Shown here: positions 48,271 through 59,937 of the stretch, piece by piece
How the letters are laid out: the number at the start of each line of letters is the position of its first letter
Numbering within the stretch: the stretch's first letter is position 1
From: Membranipora membranacea
Taxonomy: Eukaryota; Bryozoa; Gymnolaemata; Cheilostomatida; Membraniporidae
Assembly (NCBI GenBank): GCA_914767715.1
Contig: OU612068.1
Location: 28,210,001-28,274,000, forward strand
Length of the DNA: 64,000 nt
Direction: 5' to 3'
Translations under genes and position numbers: made by a program
The notes under the pieces: model-generated
Told to the model about the DNA's origin: nothing
Databases searched by the model: none
The model's input: the letters and a program-made list of their open reading frames with translations, nothing else

Positions 48271-51200
48271 TGTTCAAAATCTCAATGACAGAAAATTGAA
48301 CAATAATATAATGTTTGTGATCTGCTACAAAAATTTGTCATTTAGAATTTTGCAAGTAAATTATCAAGGTTCTAGAATCTTGGATTTGTGTAGGAGTTTA
48401 ATTCATCTTTGAATGGGCCAGTCATAGGCATAGGCATAATTAACTCAATCATTGGGAGCAGGGCTGAATAAATCTGAGATGGCAATGACTGTAAACTGAC
48501 TTTTTTACATGTGTTGTGTTGTTTGGTTTGCATTCCCTTATGTAAATTATAGTTGTAGTTATAGTTATAGTTATAGTTTTCAAGCTGGAAATATTAGTTT
48601 TATAAAACAGTTGGTTGACTGTTAGTGATTAAATGAGCTGTTGTTCCACATATAGAATAATAGTAATACATTTTAAATCTGACCTGTATTTGTTTTTGAT
48701 GTTGTTTACGTCGCTTTTTTGTCGCTTGAGGTTGTTCGATTCGTGTCGTTTACGGTCGGTTTTCGACATTTATGTTCGGTTACGGTCTGTTTTGTTGTTG
48801 AAAGTTGAACGCTGTCATTGAAGTGAACTGAGATCTGCTGAAATCTGCTGAAGGTCTGATGAAATCCATGAAGTCCATGAAGATCCACTTTTCTGTTTCC
48901 ATTCACAAGACAATCTACTACTCCCTCCTCTTGCTGTGCCTAGAAATACAGAGAGAAACTAATTATTAAGCGTTTTTATTATTTTGAATATTATGTACAA
49001 ATGAAATTCCATAACAACTGTGGTTAAGGATCTGACACCACAATCACAAAATAAAACTTTCGAACGAGGCTTTCAAATCAATACTGTGCCTGGTCACTGA
49101 GAACGAGGTCAAAAGCTGGCCAAAAAATAGAGCTGGCGCTAAAATCGAGCCTGCCAGTAAAAAACATTTATGGCGAATTATACACCAGAGAAAAGGAGTC
49201 TATCTCTCAAACTAAATGAAATTCAATATCTTTCCCATTTAATCAGTCTCCAAAGTTGACATCACTCAAGACGTAATAGAATTATAAGCATTCTAACAGA
49301 GCGGGAAACTCCTAATATAATTGGTACCAATGTTATTTATTGGTCGTGACATGTAGCATGGGGTCTCCTGCAGTGAATAACTTGTCTTTTCTGCATTTGG
49401 TTTGCATCACATTGAATCCTCATCCATTAAACCAAAGCGACCTAAATGAGCTAATAACCAATGCATAAAAGACGATTTTTCATCTGGTTCGCAACGCCAC
49501 AGGAGACAGAAATTGCCCCACATGGGTGCTCCAGAGGTTTCTTGTAAATATTATTCAGTTGAGAATCCGATATCGACAATTGTTTCTGCACCACATTGTT
49601 CTAAAAAATCCTCCTCAAAGCCGATTATCCTGCCTTTTATCAAAAAAGTGCAACGTCATGACACGACGTCATGCTGAAACTAATATTTTCAGAATCAGCG
49701 TTCAATTACCTTATATAAATAATATATATAAAATGTCCAAATCGGCCAATGCTGGTATCATAACCTTAAGATCAGTTTCACAAAACATTATGATTTCTTG
49801 TGATTTATCTTGCATTGACACGATGGTGACAATTTCGGAAGATCAAAAGATAAATTTGTCAGGCAACATGGATGTAGTATTCAAATTATTGCAAATTGAC
49901 ATAGTAACAGGTCCATTTTAAACTATAGGAAATTGAATAATATTCAATTCAGCTCATACTGCGACAAGACAAAAACATCAGCCAGCCACACACTAACTTT
50001 AAACCATCGCCGAACTTACCATAGCTTTTCTGTGTCTCGCTGTGGCCCGTCCTGTCCAAGCAGCATCTGGAGCAGAAGAGCAACGTGCACACCGCCGATC
50101 ACTAGTTATATACCCAAAGCTTAGACAATAGATCATAGGCATGTCTATGAACAAAACTATCAGTTTGAAAAGCTGCACTTGGTACATGATTACAAAGCTA
50201 TTAGGCTCATCGTCTGCCCTAAGACATTGCTAGTCAAATGATTGCTTGCTATCCTTTGTATAACCCCATGCCATCTTCAAGGTAAACTTTACTACAATTA
50301 CAAATTTTTGAGCAAGCTTTAGGATATTGGCTTAATTAGATCCCTGGAATCATTCTGGCTGCTGCACAGGGCAATGACAAAATTGGTTTATTTGCTATTT
50401 GGTCTGCACTTACAAAAGGACGCTATGAGTGCTCAAAAAATAAGCAGTGGCTAAAACCATCATTATCCAATAATTTCATTTCATACTGGTATTTAGGTAA
50501 ACTCTAACTCGAAAGCTGTCAACAACAAAAAATTAACATCATATCATGTGACTCCATGTAATTTAGTCTGAGATCCTGCAAGGCTTTATTTTTTCCTCCT
50601 GAGATAAATATACTGACGTAAAAAATGCAAAATATCACCTTGAAATGCTAAGTTTTTATTTGATAGAGCGCCTAATAAAATTGTTTAGAACAATGATTTC
50701 TAAACGTTTTACATGAGTCAAACTATCAAAATCAAAAGTCAAGTCCGAAAAGTATGCCTTTATGTAAAGAAGATAAAATAAATTAAATGGATTATAATTT
50801 TATCATAAATAATATGAAAGTGACTTGATAAAACCTAAAAGTGGCAACTGACCCTAAACATGAGATAAGGAGTATATGCCTTGCAAAACAGATGGATTTT
50901 CAGGTGGGATTTAAAAGAGGAAGAAGAAGTGAAATTGCAAAGGTAGTATAGAAGGGAGTTCCACACACCAGGTCAGGTAGTATTAACGGATCACGCACCC
51001 ACTGTAACTAATATGCTTCACATAATGCATCATGCACTTCCATTTAAAAAACAGTAGCAGAAAAAATCTGACCTAATGTGGCCATTATTCACTTATAATA
51101 ATATTAATAATATCACAATATTCCTTGATAATATATAACTATTCTAACAAATTCACTTGATAGCTTTACTATTATAATTGCTGTGCATGGTCTCATATGT

Positions 51201-51589
51201 CCTAGTGACTTGATCGGCAAATATGAAATATGTAATAAAATATACTACATTGACAGCAAAATAAAATTTTAATATTTAATGCAATGGAAAAAAATAACTC
51301 GTTACATGACCAGCTGCCTAAGTCACACAAAAATATTAATCTAGTGATGCCATTAAATCCATGACGCGGTAGTTTTCCTTGATGATAAACATAGTTGAGA
51401 ATAATAATTTTGAATTTTACTTCTCATGACTAATCTGTGCTCCTCCTGGCCACAATGAGATTTGTCTTATAGAATAAGAATGACATATCACATCTTTTTA
51501 GCGCGCCCCTGTATAAGATGGGAGTGGGTACGTTAAGGTTATGCATGGATAGGTCACGGCTAATAGCGGTGCTTTAATATCACTCACTT
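48271..51589. other. Non-coding interval
   Basis: AT-rich, with scattered short frames (for example 48633-48821, 49526-49921) that lack splice context. It may contain upstream exons of the minus-strand 47.2-kb gene (candidate 50020-50101). Nothing else can be supported. Confidence 0.4.
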
Positions 51590-51740
51590 GGTCTTTCAAT
51601 TAGACAAAATTACTCCCAAATCGCTCACTCAGAATGTTTATAGTTCGATCATTGACTGAGCGATCTGAAAGCAAGAGCCTTAGCAGGTATCACTCACTCA
51701 CTGAGTGCGATTTTGGCTGTTTCTTATTGAAAGACCCCCC
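51590..51740 (+). mobile_element. MITE copy A (GGTCTTTCAAT termini)
   Basis: It starts GGTCTTTCAAT and ends ATTGAAAGACC, an 11-bp terminal inverted repeat. Internal landmarks are CCCAAATCGCTCACTCAGAA and TTTTGGCTGTTTCTTATTG. A second copy in opposite orientation is at 54528-54668. Confidence 0.75.
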
Positions 51741-53146
51741 TGATCTATTGATTGAATAATTTTCAGAGTTCTGGTTTTCAGATGATTAGTTTAGTTTCAA
51801 TTATAGTACGGTTTTGGAACCTTAGAGTCATACTTGATCTCTCTATATATATGGTATGTTTTGAAACCCTCACAATTTTCACCGATGCGTACATGTTTTC
51901 TAGGGTCATGTGATCTGGTGACATCCTCCTAACTATTTCTGCCCCAATGTGTTGTGGAGATAAAGAAATTAACATGAGTTGTTTCCACATGTACAACAAA
52001 ACATTTTTCTCCAAGGAAAACTTGCTGGGGATTCGAAGGTTCGGAAACTTGAGTAGTGGACAAAATAGATTGAATTGATCGTTTTTACGAGGTATTTAAA
52101 GACTGAGGTCTTGCTGGTGACTTAACTGTTAGCGTAAGCTTTGACTGTTAGAAGATTGTCACACTCAGCTACTCACTCATTGTGCACAGTAAGTACTTAA
52201 GTTGCAGGCTTTTTTCCATCTCATATGAGATTCACAGGCACAAGTCCATGTTAAATAATGTAATACATAGAAGTGAGACTCATAGAGACTGTCTTCGGCT
52301 GCTATATCACGTGGGTAGTGTGAATGGTGGCGCTTTCTTCTTCCTGATTCTATGGTAGTGTTGTTGATAGGGAGCGCTTTTTGTGGAGCGCCACCAACAA
52401 ACAATAAGACACATGTCAAAGTTTCACATTATCCCTGAAGACTAAACTGACTCATCTTCCCACCCTATATAATACATACATTGATGTAAATCAATGTGGC
52501 ATGTCATGTACCAAACATAATGCAGCTTGGTTCATTGTAACTCAGTTGAGTCGGTTGTCACTCAAATGGAGGAGCTCTGCACTATTATTGGCAACTAGCC
52601 AGTTGGGTCTTGTCAGTCAGCTGAGTACTTATTTATGACACTATGACTATGACTGGAGGGTGTTAATAGATTAACTACCTCCCAACAATGCTGGTGAGCA
52701 ACTGCAGTGATTCAATAAATGGCAGGAAAAGTAGCTGTTCATTTTTGTTTTGGGTACAGCAATGATCCTGAGTGATTCCCTTTCAACCCTAGACCTGTAA
52801 CCAATTCCTTGGCCTAACTGTACTTCTCTTGGTAAAGATGGCAAAGCCCTTGCCACCGGGTGAGGAGGAGTCATGCTTAGTTAGTCTGTCTACCAAACAA
52901 AGTTTGTCAAGACAGACTAATGCAGGCCCATGCTGTGTACCGATATTGGTCATATGTACCTGTGTGTACATGTCTTGTCGCAATACGCCTGTCTGACTGT
53001 TTGTTCCAGATGAACTTTACAATACAGGGTATATAAGGCCACATTATCTTTTCGAGTGAGGTTATCATTTATAGGTGGTAATTGGTCAGGTAAAATTTGA
53101 GTAGATTGTTCAAGCATTAATGCGGCAAATTTGGCTCTTTACAGCG
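51741..53146. other. Upstream region of the CTCF homologue
   Basis: The ATG-bearing exon of CTCF begins after an acceptor (CTCTTTACAG) at 53145, so an untranslated 5' exon and the promoter must lie upstream, probably here. The region also contains a palindrome near 52876-52922. Confidence 0.45.
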
Positions 53147-56100
53147 ATGGATAACTCCCATGATGCTGAGAGCGCTCAACAGTTGTTGCACCAGCATTCA
53201 CACAGCCAACAAAGTCACACAATGATAGTGGAACAGGAGTTAGAGGCTGAACAGCAGGAAAAGCTACATGTGCTGTATGATAATGCTAGTACAGCTACAC
53301 TGAATAGCGTCCAGAACTTCAGCTCTGCTGCATACGGAAACAAAGTCGGGGTCAGCAGTGCAGGGGACGCTACATTTGAACGTGAGTGGATCCCCATTTT
53401 TACTGTTGTCAGTTCATATCCCATTGTGCAGATGTGAACATATATAAATTATCTAACTCATTGTCTTTTTTGTTTACAGCTCTTTCAGTGGATGCAGATG
53501 CTCCCTCAGGGTCTATCAGTGGTCTGATACAACAAGACGGACATTTTCTTCACGTCGACAGCTCAGCTAACCTGTGTGATGACGACAGTCTGTACCTGAC
53601 TGATTCTACCACCGGACAACAGTTAACTTATATTGGTAAGTCATAGTATTTGCCTATTAATGAGCTGCTACCATAATTCTGTGTGTAGTGTTTTGACACT
53701 ATTTGCTTTCCCAGCATGGAAGGCAAGATAGTCATCATATTTCCAACTTGTATCCTGTCTTGTTTCGATAATGTGGTGATTGAATGTAACTACAACTGTA
53801 TTTGTGATTAATTGACAAAGTTTAACTAAATCTTACAGTTGCTCAACCAGGAGTTCTGACAGAGGACCCAAACAAGGAGAGGACAATCTCAATTGATGGG
53901 ACATTTCAACCTGACCAATCAGCAAATCGTAAGTAACTTATACTTTTTCATCAAATAATGCATTGATAATGTAGCTCTCCTTTATGTTGTGTTAATGTTC
54001 AGGACAGGTCTTTACGTTGAGTGTTCTCCATTTATTTTTGTATTTACTTTAGTATCCTGTCAGTGATCGTTAGAGCAAATGAGACAATGATTAAAAGTAG
54101 AAAACCAAGCAGCTAGCATAATTGTTCAGTGGTAATGTAAATGACAATAATTAAATATAAATATGCTGACAAATTGCAGATGGAGCCGGAGGTGAGGAGA
54201 CTATGTTGGTACGTACAGATAATAGCTGTGCTGACATAGTGATACCGGCTCAGATCTCCACACACAGCGGAGGTAACGTGAGGACTGAGCTGGTACCCGC
54301 TGCAGCTCTCGAGCTTGACCCTGAGAAGGCTAAGAACTACCAGGGTGTAACAGTTACACTGCTCAATAACGAGGGAGAGGCCGCAGAGTCTGAGGTGTGT
54401 TGATAAACTGGGTATGAAAAAGATATGTGTCAAATTGTGCCGTCGATGATTTTGTTAGTTGGATGTTATCAACACTTTGGATAAGGAACAATTACTCCTA
54501 GTCTTGCATTAAAACTGATTGATCAGAGGGGGTGGGTTTCAATTAAAAACAGCCACAATCAGATCGCTCAACGAGTGAGCCCTGCCAGGGTCTCGCTCAC
54601 TAATTGATGGAACTATATACATTCTGAGTGAGTGATTTGGGAACAAATTTGTCAGATTGAAAGACCAAGTGAACGATGGTTTTGAGCAATGTAGCAATGT
54701 GAAGCATCGCTCATGATAAATGAAAGACCCCTGAGACTCTCTTTTTTAAGAGTAATTTCATGTTTATCTTGACCTGCATTTTATAGGTTAGGTACCTTCT
54801 GCTTGTTTCGAATGATGACAATTCGGCCACATCTGTATCTGATACAATGACAGCCAATGTGATAAGTATAACAGAACAGAACACAGCCTCAGTATCAGGT
54901 ACAGTGGAGTCAGCTGATCAATCACACAGTACTCTCACCGCTGCCCAGCTTCTGACGGCAGCAGCATCTCAGGGTGTATCAATAACACCTCAATATACTC
55001 AAGTGGTGAGTCAAGTTAAGAATTCACACTATAGGAGAGCGGGCATATTATTTACTTATATTTCGTTTTACTTATGAAATTGTCATTATTTTATTTGTAA
55101 TGATTTATTATAGTGGCAAAATCATCACTTCTTGTTTTATTCACAGCAAGTTGATCTGGACAGTGGACAATGTAGTTTTTGTGATTACAAAACAAATCAG
55201 CGTCATCTGCTACACAAGCACATAAAGACTCACTCAGAGGACAGACCACATAAGTGTCACATATGTGGTAACGGATTTAAATCCGCTGCTGCACTCACTA
55301 ATCATCTCAACGCTCATTCAGGTATGACTTGCTGTTTTTCCTGTTTCCCACTTCTATTTGAAAGTTCAAGACCTAAAAATGATTGTCTTTGTTGATGGAA
55401 GCGTGTTTTCCGTCGAGAGCGTTGATGATCTGTAAAAGTTAGTAATCACACACCTGGAGAAACTGTAACTTTTTTCACAGAGATCCAGTTTGGGCCAATA
55501 TAATATGTACGTACATTTCAATATATGAAAATGTCATCAAGCTTATTGGACCTACTCATCCAGTCCAGGGATTTTGTATTTAAAAGTTTTTGTGCCTGAA
55601 AGCAGAATGATGGGTATGAGGTCTAGGACCTGCTGGAAATAGGCAGACTGCGATTTTCATGAAAACACCAAATCATCTCCTCTATATTTTATCATTTTTT
55701 ATATGTTGTACAGGAATCAGGCCTCACAAGTGTAAAGCTTGTGAGTCAGCGTTCACGACCTCCGGAGAGTTGATGAGACATGTCAGGTATAAGCATACAT
55801 TTGAGAAGCCTCACAAATGTACCGTATGTGATTATGCATCGGTGGAGCTGAGCAAGATGAAACGGCATATGAGGTGCCATACTGGTAAGGATTTATTCTG
55901 TATTCAATTAGACCTTTTCTAAACGTAAGAGAGTAACCATATAAAAAATGTTCGTATATGCACCTGTTTCACCACTGCCATAGAACTTGAAGTATGGTGG
56001 ATGTGTAGATTACAAGGTTCTTTTGCAATTCTGGCTCTCGACATTGAATGGAGATAGGGGATAAAAATCTCTTTTGTGTCCACAACTTTCTGATGCCTTC

Positions 56101-59100
56101 CACCTTGTTGTGACCTACTTAAAAGTATATAATCCTATATCTGTTGGTTATGGCGACTAGCATACTTGGGACAAAATCTTAGGTTTGTAAACGTGTTCAA
56201 AACTAAGTTTGTTGCAACAGTGTGAAACAGTCATGACTTGTCTTCTCTCAGAACAAGTTGATCCAGGAGAAGACAACTTTTATTGATTAGATGATTTATG
56301 TTATTAAATTGATAATTGTATAGAGCCCAGACTTTCCAACTCTTTACCTTGACCAGTACAGAAAAGCTCTATTATTTTAGGTGAGAGACCATATAAATGT
56401 ACAGAGTGTTCTTACGCCAGTCCTGATTCTTATAAGCTAAAGAGGCATATGAGAACACATACTGGAGAACGACCATATGCATGTGATCTTTGTCCTCTCA
56501 GATTTACTCAGAGCAATAGTCTCAAGGTATGCATTCTGTGTAGTTATTGGATTCCCTGTGTAATTATAAGGAAGATTAATGTATCACTACATGGTCAAGG
56601 ATGTTTATATGATCTGTTATTGAAATCATTTTTTTCTTGGTTTAAAATTTTGTTCTCTTCATACTACCATAAGTTTTAAAGTTTCAAATTACTACATGCA
56701 TTTAACTCAACAGCTACCTTGAATGCTGTGTTCTATTACAGGCGCATAGACAGATACACACAGGTAACAAACCTGTGTTTCAATGTCAGCTGTGTCCCAC
56801 TACTTGTGGACGTAAAACTGACCTCAAAATTCACATGCAAAAGCTGCACAACAAAGAGAAAGCATCAGCTCTGAGGTGTCGGAAATGTCTCAAGAACTTT
56901 GACGATCGTTACAATTACAAACTTCACATGAAAACTCACGAGGGGGAAAAAACTTACAGTTGTGGTGAGAACTTCTATTACTCATGTTCCTCAATGATAC
57001 AAATACAGCAGAATAAAATATTGCAATTAAGTTCGGAAAAAGAATGTAATAGGCTACATATTCACAAAAATTTCTCCCTCAATTCTTGTTGAGAAAGAAT
57101 TCTGATGTATGTAACCTCTATGTCGGCGTATCATTGGTTGTTCGTTGAGCACTTTCATAGCAAATGTCTATTTCAACAATTTTGGTGTTCCCTACTCCTT
57201 ATCTTATGTGTCTTTATACGCTATGTTTAAATTTAAATTCAGGTCTATGTGAGTTTGCCACTTTAACAGAAAGAAAGTTAGAGAAGCACATTATACTACA
57301 GCATGAGAATCATCGTCCATATAAGGTTTGTGATCCTGGCTACATCATTGATATAGCTGCATGTTTGCTACAATAAATACTAAAATCAGTTTATGAAAAA
57401 ATAAAATGCATGGCAATATATTATTATACAGGCTTGAATGCTCTTGATATGTCTTGTTGCTGCATACAGCTCATATCAGTTCATGTACATCAGTCATATT
57501 AAAACTAAATGATTGCCTCTTGTTTCAGTGCGATGAGGAGAGTTGTGAGGCAGAATTCAGATATCGATCATTACTTCGCAGACATAAAATTTTTCAACAT
57601 GGATCTAAAGACTTCCATCCTTTAGAAAAAAGTCATGTTTGCACCTGTGGTAAAAAATTCACAATACTCAGTAAGTTTTAATTTTCTGTACATACACTGT
57701 GATAATATTGAGTTTGGAATAAGGTTACAGTAAATATAAGTAAACCACAAGTGAGGCCCAACAGTCAAGACAATTAGTCACCTGTCAATTAGTGAATTAA
57801 TCTGCTTGGTACACTGGACACTACTAACAGCAGCTCAATGGGTTAAACATGAATCTGCCATACCCCCCATGGATCCGCAAATTGTGGCGTTGTCAGGAAG
57901 GGTACCCTGTCACGATTACTATTGTGCGACATGCAAGCTCTTGGGTAAATTAAAAATGGCAACTTCACCACCTCATGAAATGAAGATATGCACATTATCA
58001 CATAATATAATACCCGACTCCTCAGTGATGTTATTTCCTTTTGCAGACAACCAATTAAGGCACCAAGAGTTACATGCTGGGAATGCAGTGATCTCTTCAG
58101 TTCTCATCATTCTAAATGACATAGTCGATATAGATGAGATTGGTGAAGACATCACTGCAGAGATTTGTGAGGAGATTGATAGCAGTAATCCACATCTTAG
58201 AGATCCGTCTCTGGCATCGACCAGCATAGCACTGAAACCTGATACCGTATCATCCACCGGCTCACGGTATGCATATGTGAGAGATTAAAATTTGTATGAC
58301 ATCAGCCCTTGTCAGCAAAGTCTTACTGTTTTTTTATCGTTATATGAAGTGGTATTGTAACACTATCAAAATTGATAACTTGAATAAGTTAGCCTGGATG
58401 ATAGTGTGATACAAGAAATATAAATAACCCTTCACTTATAGTAGTTAGCATTAACAGATAGCTGAGAGCATCTTGGATAGCGTTTAGTGTGATGCATCTT
58501 CTCTGACTGAGGCGGACCATAAAATGGTGTCATCCACAAAAAATATATCCCTACGATCTGATCTTCATTTGTTCTAGTATCATTTATTCATTCCAATGTG
58601 TACCTTTATTGGCAGTGCAAGGTATTCAGATATCGGGGATAACTCAATAACACAGCGTATAACTCTATCTGAAGAGGTGGAGGAGAACACAGATGCTTCA
58701 GGAAATGATGTAATGGTGATGAGACGTATTGTACAGGAAGTGAATGGTCACAGAGTGGTTGTGATGGAGGTGGGACCTTCTGATATCGATCTTAATACTG
58801 ACCATGAACCTGGGGACTCTAACAGGTAATTTCTATGGGAAAATCAAACAGATGTTCAAATTACTTCTTGGTAGTTATTCATATTGATCTGATCCATGAA
58901 GTTCAGTCAAAGTGACGAGCTACAGAATTTTGTGATTTTTGCATTTAAACATTATCAATACCTTAATTTTCAATACAAAGTGTAGAATCTGTTGTTTCGC
59001 AACATTTTTGGAGGAATGGGAGTAAATGGTCACGGCATCATTTATTAGGATAGACAATTTGTGAGTAACTTTTGAAGCCAGCTTTTAACAGTTTGCTAGT

Positions 59101-59859
59101 TTGTTTTGCAGTTCACTCTGCTAGCTTTATTATAAATGGTATAATTTACCAGTGTTGCTCTTGTACCCAGGTTATCAGATGACCACGGGGATACAGATTT
59201 TGTGTCTGGTGAATCAATATCGCAGGATGCTGCTGTACAGATATTATATAATCTCGCTGCAGAAAATCACCTGACAGCTTCTCAAAATCAAGATTTAGCT
59301 GCCGATGACCATCATCATGCTGGTAAAGTAACAACTGAAAGTGCTACCGGAAGCCGTAGATGAGCTACAGTCTCCCGTCTTCCTGCTTCTTGAAAGCTTT
59401 AGTATGGGCTGGTATCAAATTGAATAATAACATAAAGAGAAAAGCGGGAAACTCATAAGAATAGTGCACAAAATGTCCCTAATGGCCTTATACTAGCAGA
59501 CTTCAGTAGTTCATCATTTTATGCTGTTTCTCACTGGTTTGGATGGATAAACTTGTTCATATGTATCATTTCTGTTCTGTATATTGGAATTTATTAACAA
59601 TGCTAAAAGTCTCACATAAAAATGACACAAATACTAACTGTATTTACAGGAGATATGACAGCACCACTATCACCTCCTGAGAATGTGGTGACTTTAGAGA
59701 TGGAATCTCTACCTGATGATGTCATGTCTGTACATGTCGAGGAGGTGAGTACAAATGTGTAATACTTTTCTGAAATGAGCACATGAATTCTTTTAGTAGT
59801 ATATTCATAAAAAAAACTAACTACAGAAACTTCTCACGCTCATGTTGTTACAGGTATAG
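53147..59859 (+). CDS. CTCF: CTCF-type 11-zinc-finger insulator/architectural protein
   Basis: Coding exons: 53147-53381, 53480-53635, 53839-53928, 54180-54394, 54787-55005, 55147-55321, 55714-55884, 56381-56526, 56742-56964, 57243-57325, 57529-57670, 58047-58266, 58616-58825, 59171-59322, 59650-59744, 59854-59859 (Val plus stop). All phases close; 845 residues, longer than human CTCF (727). A Gln/Ser/Asp-rich N-terminus is followed by 11 C2H2 fingers (about 311-640). Fingers 2-6 are closest to [76 protein letters not shown]. Fingers 7-11 diverge more; finger 11 has C-x1-C. The C-terminus is acidic. Known CTCF binds DNA through fingers 3-7 and halts cohesin to set chromatin loops. A CTCFL-type paralogue cannot be excluded. 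Confidence 0.9.
54528..54668 (-). mobile_element. MITE copy B, inside a CTCF intron
   Basis: Its reverse complement aligns with copy A over the length: GGTCTTTCAATCTGACAAAT, CCCAAATCACTCACTCAGAA, GTGGCTGTTTTTAATTGAAA. It sits in the intron 54395-54786. A related GGGGTCTTTCAT end at about 54720-54731 suggests the element may extend further. Confidence 0.75.
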
Positions 59860-59937
59860 GTAAGGCAACCCTAATCATATATGTAAATATTGGGCTACAA
59901 GAGGGCTACAGTTTTTACAACATCAGGTGCTTATACT

